From: Streptomyces sp. NBC_01351
Lineage (GTDB): Bacteria > Actinomycetota > Actinomycetes > Streptomycetales > Streptomycetaceae
DNA length: 64,000 bases
Assembly (NCBI RefSeq): GCF_036237315.1
Contig: NZ_CP108356.1
Span: forward strand, 3,716,501 to 3,780,500
Reading direction: 5' to 3'
A program made the translations under genes and the position numbers. Shown here one piece after another: positions 44,671 to 52,385 of this stretch (position 1 is the stretch's first letter; each line of letters starts with the position of its first letter). The notes beneath the pieces are model-generated. The model did not search any database. It had not been told where the DNA came from and worked only from the letters and a program-made list of their open reading frames with translations.

Positions 44671-44868
44671 ATGAACAACATCGCCGCCCATTTCAACTCG
44701 ATGGATCTCGGTGAAATCGGCACGACCAAGACCCACGGAAACCAGAGCCCCGTGCTCGCCACCCCGGCCACCATTGCGGTCATCGCCGGCTGGAAGGCCG
44801 TCGGCGCCTTTGCCGCCGGTGCCGGTTCCGTGGTCGGTGCTTACTCGCTCGGCCGCGCCAACGGCTGA
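44671..44868 (+). CDS. Candidate precursor peptide 1
   Basis: A 65-residue peptide. The N-terminal half is polar and acidic, MNNIAAHFNSMDLGEIG then TTKTHGNQS. After the shared motif PVLATPA comes a hydrophobic Ala/Gly/Val-rich C-terminal part (IAVIAGWKAVGAFAAGAGSV) ending SLGRANG. There are no cysteines, so neither lanthionine nor disulfide formation is expected. GGAG with 6-nt spacing precedes the ATG. The leader-core layout resembles bacteriocin precursors. The maturation site is unknown, and no double-glycine cleavage site is obvious. Confidence 0.75.
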   Translation: MNNIAAHFNSMDLGEIGTTKTHGNQSPVLATPATIAVIAGWKAVGAFAAGAGSVVGAYSLGRANG

Positions 44869-44915
44869 AAACCGCCCCTCGGAATCATCCACAAACTCTG
44901 CGAAGGACATTCAAA

Positions 44916-45128
44916 ATGACTGACGTCATCACCCGCCTGAAGGACTCCGGCCAGCTCCCCGCCACCGGGATCATGGACGCCGACGGCAGCGGCCTCACCT
45001 CCGCCGCCTACCCGGTACTGGGCACCCCGGCCGCCTTCGCCGTGCCGTTCTCGGCCAAGGCCTTCGCGGCCGGCATCGCCTTCAGCGCAGCCACCGTCGC
45101 CGCTTACGACGCGGGCGCGGGCAAGTAG
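44916..45128 (+). CDS. Candidate precursor peptide 2
   Basis: A 70-residue paralogue of the preceding peptide. The polar N-terminal half MTDVITRLKDSGQLPATGIM precedes PVLGTPA, matching PVLATPA, and then a hydrophobic Ala-rich helix (FAVPFSAKAFAAGIAFSAAT) ending DAGAGK. It also lacks cysteine. AAGGA lies upstream of ATG 44916. Two related peptides in tandem suggest a two-component bacteriocin or duplicated substrates. Confidence 0.75.
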   Translation: MTDVITRLKDSGQLPATGIMDADGSGLTSAAYPVLGTPAAFAVPFSAKAFAAGIAFSAATVAAYDAGAGK

Positions 45129-45160
45129 TTCAGGCCACCCCTTAGCAAGGCCCCGTAACG

Positions 45161-45199
45161 CTTCTGCCGGGCCGGAGACGCATTCCGGCCCGGCAGAAG
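45161..45199. terminator. Attenuator-like hairpin after the peptide genes
   Basis: CTTCTGCCGGGCCGG pairs perfectly with CCGGCCCGGCAGAAG around a 9-nt loop, 32 bp after the second peptide stop and 30 bp before the next start. It should allow high peptide expression with partial read-through into the processing genes. Confidence 0.85.
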
Positions 45200-45229
45200 T
45201 CCCGGGGAGTTTACCTTGGAGATACCTCT

Positions 45230-47182
45230 GTGAAGCTTCCGAATCCGAAAAGGATCGCCGCCGCGGTCTTTCGGCCCATCCCGGTCACCCGGACCCGCGC
45301 CCTGGGGATGTCCGAGCGGCTCGCCGCGCTGACCGCGCTGGGGTCCTCCCTCGAATACCTCACCCAGCGGAAGCAGAACCGGCGCGGCGGGCTGAACGAC
45401 TGGACCGTGCTCAAGGACTCGTACTTCGGCTCCTCGCCCTTCACCCAGAAGCTGATGAACGCGGTCAGCGGCGAGAAGACCACCGTCGCCCTGCACACCG
45501 CGCAGGCCGCCGTCAGCGCCGCCATGCTCCTGCCCGGCAACAGCCGCTGGCGGGGCGCCGGAAGCCTGTTCCTGTCCGCCACCGGAGCGCTCCTCTACCC
45601 GCGCCACCGCTACGGCACCGACGGGTCCGACCAGGTGGCGATCCTGGTGCAGGCCGCCAACGGCGCGGCCCGGCTGTCGAAGGACACCCGTACCCAGGAC
45701 GCGCTCCTCTGGTACGTCGCCCTGCAGGCCAACCTGTCCTACCTGGTGTCCGGTTGGGTCAAACTGCTCGGCGAGCCCTGGCGGGACGCCTCCGCGCTCG
45801 GCGGGGTGATGCGCACGCGCACCTACGGCCACGAGCCGACGTACAAGCTCGTCAAGCGCTACCCGGTGGCGGCCAAGTACCTCACCCACGGCGTGCTGGC
45901 ACTCGAATGCCTCTTCCCCCTGGCCTACCTCGCCGGCGGGCGACTGGCCCGCCCGGTCATCGCGAGCGCGGGCGCCTTCCACGTGGCGAACGGCTTCGTC
46001 ATGGGCCTGGGCCGCTTCGTCACCGCCTTCACCTCCATGCACCCGATGGTCGCCTACACGTCGGCGCCCAAGTCCCATCCCGCCGTGGCCGGACGCGACG
46101 ACCGGGCGCCGCTGGTCGCGGCCGCCCTCCTCGCCGGCGCCTCCGCCATCGGCGCGGCGGTCGCCGTACAGCGCAGGCTGCGCACCCGTGACGGCTGGCC
46201 GGGCTCCCGGCGGCTCACCACGCGCCACGGCAACCACCTCCAGTACGAGACCGGCGGCGGCAACGGATCCGCTCCGGTACTGGTCTTCGCGGCCGGGATG
46301 GCGTCGACCTCCGAGCACTTCGCCTGGATCACCGAGAAGATCGTCAAGGAGACGGGCTACGGGGTGCTCTCGTACGCCCGCGCCGGGTACGCCGGCAGCG
46401 ACCGGGCCCGCACGGCCCCGTACGACCTCGCCGAGTCCGCCGACGACCTCGCCGACCTGGTCGAGGGCGTGGTGCCCGCGCACCGCAAGGTGGTCCTCGT
46501 CGGGCACTCGCTCGGCGGCGAGATCGCCCGCCGCGCCGCCGGCCGGCTCGGCGACCGCCTGCAGGGCATCGTCTACCTGGACTCCTCGCACCCCGACGAA
46601 CTCAACCGGTCCGAGGCGCAGCGCGAATCGGGCAGCCGGCTCGGCCAGTCGCTCTCGCTGATCGTCTGGTCGCTGCGGCTGGGCATGGGCATCTTCATGG
46701 CGCACCCCGAGTGGATCGCCTCCCTTCCCCTCACCTACCGCAAGCGCGTGTTCGCCCAATACACGGACGCCCGGATGTGGGTGGCGGCCAAACGCGAATG
46801 GGACGCGGTCGAGGCCGACTTCGGCGCCTTCACGGGTCCGCTCGCGCCGGTGGCCGGCGACGCCCTGGTGATCTCCGCGCAGCGCAGTGTCGATCAGTCG
46901 CCCGAACAGCTGGAGATGCACGGCGAGATCGCCGACGCGCACCGCGCGGCGGGACGGCGGGTCGAGAGCTGGGTGGTCCCGGGCTCGGACCACGACTCGC
47001 TCCTCACGGACAGCCGGTACGCCCTCCGGGTCGCCGACCGGATCATCGAATTCGCCGCCGGCTCCCCCGTGGAAACGGAACCCGAGACCGGCTCGGACGC
47101 GCAGGCGGGCTCGGACCCGCAGACCGACTCGGACGCGCAGACCGGATCCATGGACGAATCCACCGCAGGAGCCGCCGCATGA
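45230..47182 (+). CDS. HTTM (SdpB/vitamin K carboxylase-like) domain fused to alpha/beta hydrolase
   Basis: A 650-residue fusion. Residues about 60-315 are a multi-helix membrane domain with HTTM features: LQANLSYLVSGWVKLLGEPW containing Lys178 in the position of the HTTM lysine, and AFHVANGFVMGLGRFVTAFT. Residues about 335-620 are a soluble alpha/beta hydrolase with nucleophile elbow GHSLGGE (Ser427) and the final His in PGSDHDSLL. A Gln/Asp/Ser-rich tail (SDAQAGSDPQTDSDAQTGS) follows. GTG 45230 has GGAG upstream. HTTM proteins such as SdpB mature peptide toxins. The fusion is unusual; the hydrolase could release or modify the peptide. Confidence 0.8.
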   Translation: MKLPNPKRIAAAVFRPIPVTRTRALGMSERLAALTALGSSLEYLTQRKQNRRGGLNDWTVLKDSYFGSSPFTQKLMNAVSGEKTTVALHTAQAAVSAAMLLPGNSRWRGAGSLFLSATGALLYPRHRYGTDGSDQVAILVQAANGAARLSKDTRTQDALLWYVALQANLSYLVSGWVKLLGEPWRDASALGGVMRTRTYGHEPTYKLVKRYPVAAKYLTHGVLALECLFPLAYLAGGRLARPVIASAGAFHVANGFVMGLGRFVTAFTSMHPMVAYTSAPKSHPAVAGRDDRAPLVAAALLAGASAIGAAVAVQRRLRTRDGWPGSRRLTTRHGNHLQYETGGGNGSAPVLVFAAGMASTSEHFAWITEKIVKETGYGVLSYARAGYAGSDRARTAPYDLAESADDLADLVEGVVPAHRKVVLVGHSLGGEIARRAAGRLGDRLQGIVYLDSSHPDELNRSEAQRESGSRLGQSLSLIVWSLRLGMGIFMAHPEWIASLPLTYRKRVFAQYTDARMWVAAKREWDAVEADFGAFTGPLAPVAGDALVISAQRSVDQSPEQLEMHGEIADAHRAAGRRVESWVVPGSDHDSLLTDSRYALRVADRIIEFAAGSPVETEPETGSDAQAGSDPQTDSDAQTGSMDESTAGAAA

Positions 47183-47772
47183 CCGCCCGAACCCTGGCCG
47201 CCCGCACACCCGGCGCCCGGGAACTGGCCGCCTCGCTGTTCACCGGCCCCGGTGCGGCGGCCCGGCTGGCCGGAGCGGCTCTCCTGGTCGCGACCGTCGC
47301 CGCCCAGCACCCCAATCCGGTGTTCAACCGGCTGCAGATCAAAGACACTTTCTCGCTGCTGCCGAACTGGCGGTTCTTCGCCCCTTCTCCGGCGATGCAC
47401 GACTACCACTTCCTCTACCGCACCCTGAACGCCTCGGACGAGACGTCTCCCTGGCAGACGGTCGACGTCATCGCGGGCCGAAAGCTGCGGCAGGTCGCCT
47501 GGTTCCCCGGACGGCGTCCGGAAAAGGCCATCTTCGATGTGTGCAGCGAAATCCTGCAGTTGATGGACAAGGGATTCAACAACGGCGTCCAGTCGCCGCC
47601 GTACCGCCTGATGGCCGCGCACCTGCGGAGCCTCATCAGCGCCGAAGGACCCGCGGACGTCAAGGGATTCCAGTTCGCGCTGGCCCGGGACACGGGGTTT
47701 GACGCGACCGAAGAGCCGAGCATGATCTTCATGTCGCCCTATACACCCATGCAGACGGAGGCAGCACCGTGA
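47179..47772 (+). CDS. SdpA-like membrane partner of the HTTM protein
   Basis: A 197-residue protein with one membrane segment (about residues 24-46), then a soluble domain beginning LLPNWRFFAPSPAMHDYHFL. This W-x-F-F-x-P motif after a membrane helix is the layout of SdpA and other HTTM partners. The ATG overlaps the HTTM stop (ATGA). No catalytic motif was recognised; it probably forms a complex with the HTTM protein. Confidence 0.7.
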   Translation: MTARTLAARTPGARELAASLFTGPGAAARLAGAALLVATVAAQHPNPVFNRLQIKDTFSLLPNWRFFAPSPAMHDYHFLYRTLNASDETSPWQTVDVIAGRKLRQVAWFPGRRPEKAIFDVCSEILQLMDKGFNNGVQSPPYRLMAAHLRSLISAEGPADVKGFQFALARDTGFDATEEPSMIFMSPYTPMQTEAAP

Positions 47773-47867
47773 GCGGGACCTCGGCCATCATTTTCGGAAT
47801 CGCCATCATCATCGCACTCCTCATCCTGTTCGCCACGACCAGGAACAAGGACAAGGACGGACAATGA
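47769..47867 (+). CDS. 32-residue transmembrane microprotein
   Basis: GTG 47769 opens a frame of 32 codons ending in TGA 47867. The product has one strongly hydrophobic helix (AIIFGIAIIIALLILFATT) and a charged end NKDKDGQ. It overlaps both neighbours (GTGA with the upstream gene, ATGA with the methyltransferase), which argues strongly that it is translated. It could be a subunit of the membrane complex or an immunity peptide. Confidence 0.75.
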   Translation: MSGTSAIIFGIAIIIALLILFATTRNKDKDGQ

Positions 47868-48631
47868 CCGCGGTCGAAGACATCGGATACGGCGCCCAGT
47901 TCGACGGCTGGTACGACCGGATCTTCCCCAAGGACGCGCACGCGGAAGCCACCGCCCGAGCCCTCGCCGCCCTGCACCCGGATACCGCCGCGGGCACCCT
48001 CGAATTCGGGGTCGGCACCGGCCGGATCGCCGTTCCGCTCTCCCGCGAGACCGGCCCCGTCGTCGGGGTGGACTCCTCCGCCCCGATGCTGGCGGGACTC
48101 GCGGCCGAAGCCGCGGCGCAGGGCGCACCGGTCACCGGGGTGCACGCGGACGTCCGCACGTACGCCGAGGACCGGACGTACGGACTCGTCTACTGCATCT
48201 GCAGCGTCCTCGGCCTGATCACCGACCCGGACGACCAGCGCCGTACGGTCCGGCGGGCCGCCGCCCTGCTGGCCCCCGGCGGGCGGCTGGTGGTGGAGAC
48301 CCACAACCGGCCTGCCGTCCACGCCCTGCACGAGGGGCGGGCGCAGGCCACCTTCTTCACCCCCTACCCGGACCCGGGCACCGGCCTGCAGAGCCACGCC
48401 GTGCTGCTGGGGCCCGACCTGTGGCAGTGCCACCAGATCTGGTTCGAGGCCGACGGCTCCACCCGGGTCGGCTCCGAGGTCGTACGCCTGCTCACCCCCG
48501 ACGAGGTGGACGCGTACGCCGAGGACGCCGGGCTCACCCCCACCGCCCGCTGGTCCGACTGGAACGCCACCCCCTACGACCCGCGCTCGCCGCTGTTCGT
48601 CACCGTGTACGAGCGGGGCGCCGACGCATGA
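47864..48631 (+). CDS. Class I SAM-dependent methyltransferase
   Basis: A 255-residue methyltransferase. Motif I is LEFGVGTGRIAVPLS (about residue 45), the acidic motif II GVDSSAPMLAGL, and LLAPGGRLVVETHNRP is the post-motif region. It resembles small-molecule and peptide methyltransferases. In this operon a peptide substrate is likely but unproven. Its start and stop overlap both neighbours. Confidence 0.88.
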   Translation: MTAVEDIGYGAQFDGWYDRIFPKDAHAEATARALAALHPDTAAGTLEFGVGTGRIAVPLSRETGPVVGVDSSAPMLAGLAAEAAAQGAPVTGVHADVRTYAEDRTYGLVYCICSVLGLITDPDDQRRTVRRAAALLAPGGRLVVETHNRPAVHALHEGRAQATFFTPYPDPGTGLQSHAVLLGPDLWQCHQIWFEADGSTRVGSEVVRLLTPDEVDAYAEDAGLTPTARWSDWNATPYDPRSPLFVTVYERGADA

Positions 48632-50370
48632 ACGTCTGGCAGATCGCCAAACGGCACCGCGCCCTCCTCGCCACCGGAATCGGCCTCGGACTGCTCGGCT
48701 CGGCCGCCTCGCTGAGCCAGCCCCTGCTGCTCGGCGAGCTCATCGACGCGGTGTCCCTCGACAAGTCGCCGGTCTGGCCGATCGCCGCCCTCGGCGGACT
48801 GTTCTGCGCCGACGCACTGCTCGCCGCCTTCCACGCCTACGCCATCGGCAGGGCCGGCGAGAACATCGTGTTCGACATCCGCCGCAGCCTGGTCGGCCGA
48901 CTGCTGCGCGCCGACATGGGCGCGTACTCCCGGCTCGACCACGGCGACGTCTTCACCCGCACGGTCACCGACACCTCGATCGCCAGGGTCTCGCTGTCCG
49001 GTTCCCTGGCGCAGATCGTCACCTCCGCCTTCATGGTGGCGGGCGGGATCGGGATCATGGCCTGGATCGACTGGCGGATGCTGCTGGTCACGCTCGGCTG
49101 CCTCGGCGCGGCCACGGCGGTCTCGCTGCTGCTGGCCCGCCAGGTGCGCCGGGTGTCGCTGGTCAACCGGGAGGACACCAGCGCCTTTGGTTCCGGTGTG
49201 CAGCGGGTGATGGGCGCCATGGCCACGGTGAAGGCCTCGCGCGCCGAGGATCGGGAGGCCGAGCGGATCGGCTCGCTCGCCGACCGGGCCCGCCGGTCGG
49301 GCATCCGGGTGCAGGCCCTGTCGGCGATGTTCACGCCGGCGATGAACGTCGGTACGCAGCTCTCGCTCGCCGCCGTCATCGGGTGGGGCATGACGCGGGT
49401 GGCCACCGGCACGATGGACCTCGCCGATCTGACCGCCTTCGTGATGTACCTCTTCTACCTGGTCGCGCCGCTGGTGATGCTGTTCCTGTCGATCGGGGAG
49501 TTCCAGCAGGGCCGTGCGGCCATCGACCGGGTCACCGAGCTCGGCGCCTTGGAGCAGGAGGAGCCGGCCGCTCCCGCCCCGGCCGTGCTCGCGGAGGGAA
49601 CCGCCGTCGAGTTCGACCGGGTCGTCTTCGGCTACGGCGGCGGCTCCGGCATTGGCAGCGACAGCGGCTCCGGCGAACCGGCCCTGAAGGGCGCCTCGTT
49701 CACCGTGCCCGAGCGCGGGCTCACGGCAGTCGTCGGCCCTTCCGGGGCGGGCAAGACCACCCTGTTCCAGCTCGTCGAAAGGTTCCACCGGCCGGACTCC
49801 GGATCCATCCGGATCGGCGGGAAGGACATCGCCGAGATGCCGCTCGACCAGCTCAGGACCCTGGTCGGATACGTGGACCAGGACAGCGCGCTGATGCGCG
49901 GCACCATCCGCGAGAACCTCACGTACGCCCGGCCCGACGCCGACGAAGCCGCCGTCGAACGGGCGGTCCGCCTCGCCTCCCTGACCGAGGTGATCGCCGG
50001 ACTGCCCCAAGGGCTGGACACCCCGCTCGGCGAGCGCGGGGCGGGCCTGTCCGGCGGCCAGCGCCAGCGGCTCGTCATCGCCCGGACCCTGCTCCAGGAC
50101 CCCAAGGTGGTGCTGCTGGACGAGGCCACCGCACACCTGGACGGCGATACCGAGGCCGAGCTGCGCGAGACCATCACCGAGATCGCCCGGCACTGCGCGG
50201 TGATCGCCATAGCGCACCGCATCTCCACCGTCCGGGACGCCGACCGGATCGTGGTCCTGGAGAGCGGGCGGGTACGGGCCACCGGCACGCACGCGCGACT
50301 GCTGGCCGACGACGAGCTCTACCGGCGGATCGCCGAGCGGCAGCTGGTCACGGAAGGCGCGGGCCGGTGA
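48628..50370 (+). CDS. ABC exporter, fused membrane and ATPase domains
   Basis: A 580-residue half-exporter of the lipid/peptide/drug type. Six helices (about 15-300) precede the ATPase: Walker A GPSGAGKTT, Q loop VDQDSALMRG, signature LSGGQRQRLVIARTLLQD and Walker B VVLLDEATAHLDG. It lacks an N-terminal C39 peptidase domain, so leader removal must be done by another enzyme. Its operon position makes it the probable exporter of the modified peptides. Confidence 0.93.
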   Translation: MNVWQIAKRHRALLATGIGLGLLGSAASLSQPLLLGELIDAVSLDKSPVWPIAALGGLFCADALLAAFHAYAIGRAGENIVFDIRRSLVGRLLRADMGAYSRLDHGDVFTRTVTDTSIARVSLSGSLAQIVTSAFMVAGGIGIMAWIDWRMLLVTLGCLGAATAVSLLLARQVRRVSLVNREDTSAFGSGVQRVMGAMATVKASRAEDREAERIGSLADRARRSGIRVQALSAMFTPAMNVGTQLSLAAVIGWGMTRVATGTMDLADLTAFVMYLFYLVAPLVMLFLSIGEFQQGRAAIDRVTELGALEQEEPAAPAPAVLAEGTAVEFDRVVFGYGGGSGIGSDSGSGEPALKGASFTVPERGLTAVVGPSGAGKTTLFQLVERFHRPDSGSIRIGGKDIAEMPLDQLRTLVGYVDQDSALMRGTIRENLTYARPDADEAAVERAVRLASLTEVIAGLPQGLDTPLGERGAGLSGGQRQRLVIARTLLQDPKVVLLDEATAHLDGDTEAELRETITEIARHCAVIAIAHRISTVRDADRIVVLESGRVRATGTHARLLADDELYRRIAERQLVTEGAGR

Positions 50371-51854
50371 GCCACTCCGACCACACCACCGGGCGGAACA
50401 CCGGGCGGGATGCCGATGTGGCGATCGTGGGCACCGGGCCGAACGGGCTCGCCGCGGGCGTCACCCTGGCCCGCGCCGGACTTCGCGTGGTGCTCTACGA
50501 GGCCTCCCCGACCATCGGGGGCGGACTGCGCACCGAGTCCCTGTTCGACCCGGAGGTGTTCCACGACATCTGCGCGGCGGTCCACCCGATGGCGGCGGCC
50601 TCGCGGTTCTTCCGGGAGTTCGACCTCGCCGCGCGCGGCGTGGAACTGCTGCACCCGGAGATCTCGTACGCCCACCCGCTGGACGACGGCCGGGCCGCCC
50701 TCGCCCACCGCGACCTGGACGAGACCTGCGCCGGACTCGGACCGGACGGGGCGCGCTGGCGCCGGCTGATGCGGCCGCTGCTGGAGCGCAGCGAGGGCGT
50801 GGTCGACCTGATCCTGTCCGGTCAGCGGAGCATCCCCCGCGACCCGGCCGCGGCCGCGCTGCTGGCCGTACGGACACTGGAGCACGGCACCCGCTTCGGA
50901 GCCGCGGGATTCCGCGGGGCCGAAGCGCCGGCCCTGCTCACCGGGGTCACCGCCCATGCGCTGGGCAAGCTGCCCAGCATCGCCTCCGGCGCCGTCACCG
51001 CTTTGCTCGGGCACCTCGCGCACGGCTCCGGCTGGCCCCTGCCCCGCGGCGGAAGCGCCCGGATCGCCGAGGCGATGGCGGCGGACATCACCGCGCACGG
51101 GGGCGTCATCCACACCGGGCGGCGGATCAGCCGGCTGGCCGAACTCGGGCGTCCCCGTGCGGTGTTGCTCGACACCAGCGTCAAGGGGCTGCTGGAGCTG
51201 GCGGGTGACCGGCTGCCGTCCGGGTACACCCGGGCGCTGCGGCGCTTCCGGTACGGCCCCGGCGCCGCCAAGGTGGACTTCCTGGTCTCCGAGCCGATCC
51301 CCTGGGCTCACCCGGAGGTCGGCCGGGCGGGGACCGTGCACCTCGGCGGCACCCACGCCGAGATGGTCCACCAGGAGACCCTGACCGCGCGCGGGGTGCG
51401 AACGGACGAGCCCTTCGTCCTGCTGGTGGACCCGGCCGTCACCGACCCGAGCCGGGCACGACCGGGCCGGCGCCCGGTGTGGGCCTACGCCCACGTGCCC
51501 AACGGCGACCGGACGAACCCGGTGGGGCTGGTCCGCTCGCGGATCGAGAAGTACGCGCCGGGGTTCGGGGACACGGTGCTGGCCGCGCGCGGGATCTCGG
51601 CCGCGGACCTGGAGACGTACAACCCCAACTACGTGGGCGGTGACATCGGTTCGGGCGCGATGACGCTCACCCAGTCACTGCTCCGGCCGACCCCGCGCTT
51701 CGACCCGTACCGCACTCCGCTGCCCGGCGTCTACCTGTGCTCGGCGGCGACCCCACCCGGGCCGAGTGTGCACGGCATGTCCGGCCATCTGGCCGCGCGC
51801 TCCGCGCTGCGCCGGGAGTTCGGCATCCGCACGGCACCTTCGCTGGCCCCCTGA
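50367..51854 (+). CDS. Phytoene-desaturase-type FAD-dependent oxidoreductase
   Basis: A 495-residue flavoprotein. The dinucleotide fold begins VAIVGTGPNGLAAGVTLARA followed by YEASPTIGGGLRTES, the pattern of phytoene dehydrogenase and PYROXD2-like enzymes. The FAD-binding end is PLPGVYLCSAATPPGPSVHG. Carotenoid genes are absent here. In this operon it may oxidise the peptide or supply a reduced cofactor to the HTTM enzyme; both are guesses. The GTG overlaps the exporter stop (GTGA). Confidence 0.85.
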   Translation: MSHSDHTTGRNTGRDADVAIVGTGPNGLAAGVTLARAGLRVVLYEASPTIGGGLRTESLFDPEVFHDICAAVHPMAAASRFFREFDLAARGVELLHPEISYAHPLDDGRAALAHRDLDETCAGLGPDGARWRRLMRPLLERSEGVVDLILSGQRSIPRDPAAAALLAVRTLEHGTRFGAAGFRGAEAPALLTGVTAHALGKLPSIASGAVTALLGHLAHGSGWPLPRGGSARIAEAMAADITAHGGVIHTGRRISRLAELGRPRAVLLDTSVKGLLELAGDRLPSGYTRALRRFRYGPGAAKVDFLVSEPIPWAHPEVGRAGTVHLGGTHAEMVHQETLTARGVRTDEPFVLLVDPAVTDPSRARPGRRPVWAYAHVPNGDRTNPVGLVRSRIEKYAPGFGDTVLAARGISAADLETYNPNYVGGDIGSGAMTLTQSLLRPTPRFDPYRTPLPGVYLCSAATPPGPSVHGMSGHLAARSALRREFGIRTAPSLAP

Positions 51855-51950
51855 GCCACCGGTCACGCTTCCTTGCCCCCTCTCCCCGATCCCTCCTCTC
51901 CCCCATCCCATTCGCTGTCCGTTGCATCCCGAAAGGACCGTATCCGCATC

Positions 51951-52385
51951 ATGTTCTCGCGCACCCTGAAGTCCTCCGTCATGGCCGTCGCCGCGGCCGC
52001 CACCGTCCTGGTCGGCGCCACCACCTCCGCCGCCGCCGGCGGCGTCCCCTGGAAGGTGGACCACGGCACGGCCACCGCCGAGGGGACCCGTTGGCTCGAA
52101 AAGGGCGAAGGCGTCCTCTACAGCAACCTGGTCATCAAGGGGGAACTGAAGAACACCGGAAGCGACTGCTATTCGGTGTGGTTCCAGTTCAACTACGACA
52201 TGGCGCCCGGCCCGGGCCGCAAGCACGCCACCCAGTGCGGCCCCGGCACGGTGGAGGTCAACTTCACGACCATGTACCGGCCCCTCACGACGGGTTCGGT
52301 CTACATCTGCAAGGACGAGCCGGGCAAGGGCTGCGGCCAGTCGAGGACGATCACCAGCTGGCCCATCCAGAAGCCGGCCGGCTAA
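51951..52385 (+). CDS. Small secreted four-cysteine protein
   Basis: A 144-residue protein with a signal peptide of about 29 residues (SVMAVAAAATVLVGATTSAA). The mature domain looks beta-rich and has four cysteines (SDCYS, TQCGP, YICKD, GCGQS), so two disulfides are likely. Function unknown. It follows the oxidoreductase by 96 bp on the same strand and overlaps the convergent trpF gene by 4 bp. It may or may not belong to the peptide cluster. Confidence 0.8.
   Translation: MFSRTLKSSVMAVAAAATVLVGATTSAAAGGVPWKVDHGTATAEGTRWLEKGEGVLYSNLVIKGELKNTGSDCYSVWFQFNYDMAPGPGRKHATQCGPGTVEVNFTTMYRPLTTGSVYICKDEPGKGCGQSRTITSWPIQKPAG

Noticed and set aside
44671..45128. Lanthipeptide or thiopeptide precursor interpretation of the small peptides
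   Set aside because: Neither peptide has cysteine, and no LanB/LanM/YcaO-like gene is present in the cluster.
50367..51854. Carotenoid biosynthesis role for the FAD oxidoreductase
   Set aside because: No phytoene synthase, GGPP synthase or cyclase gene is nearby; it is embedded in the peptide operon.
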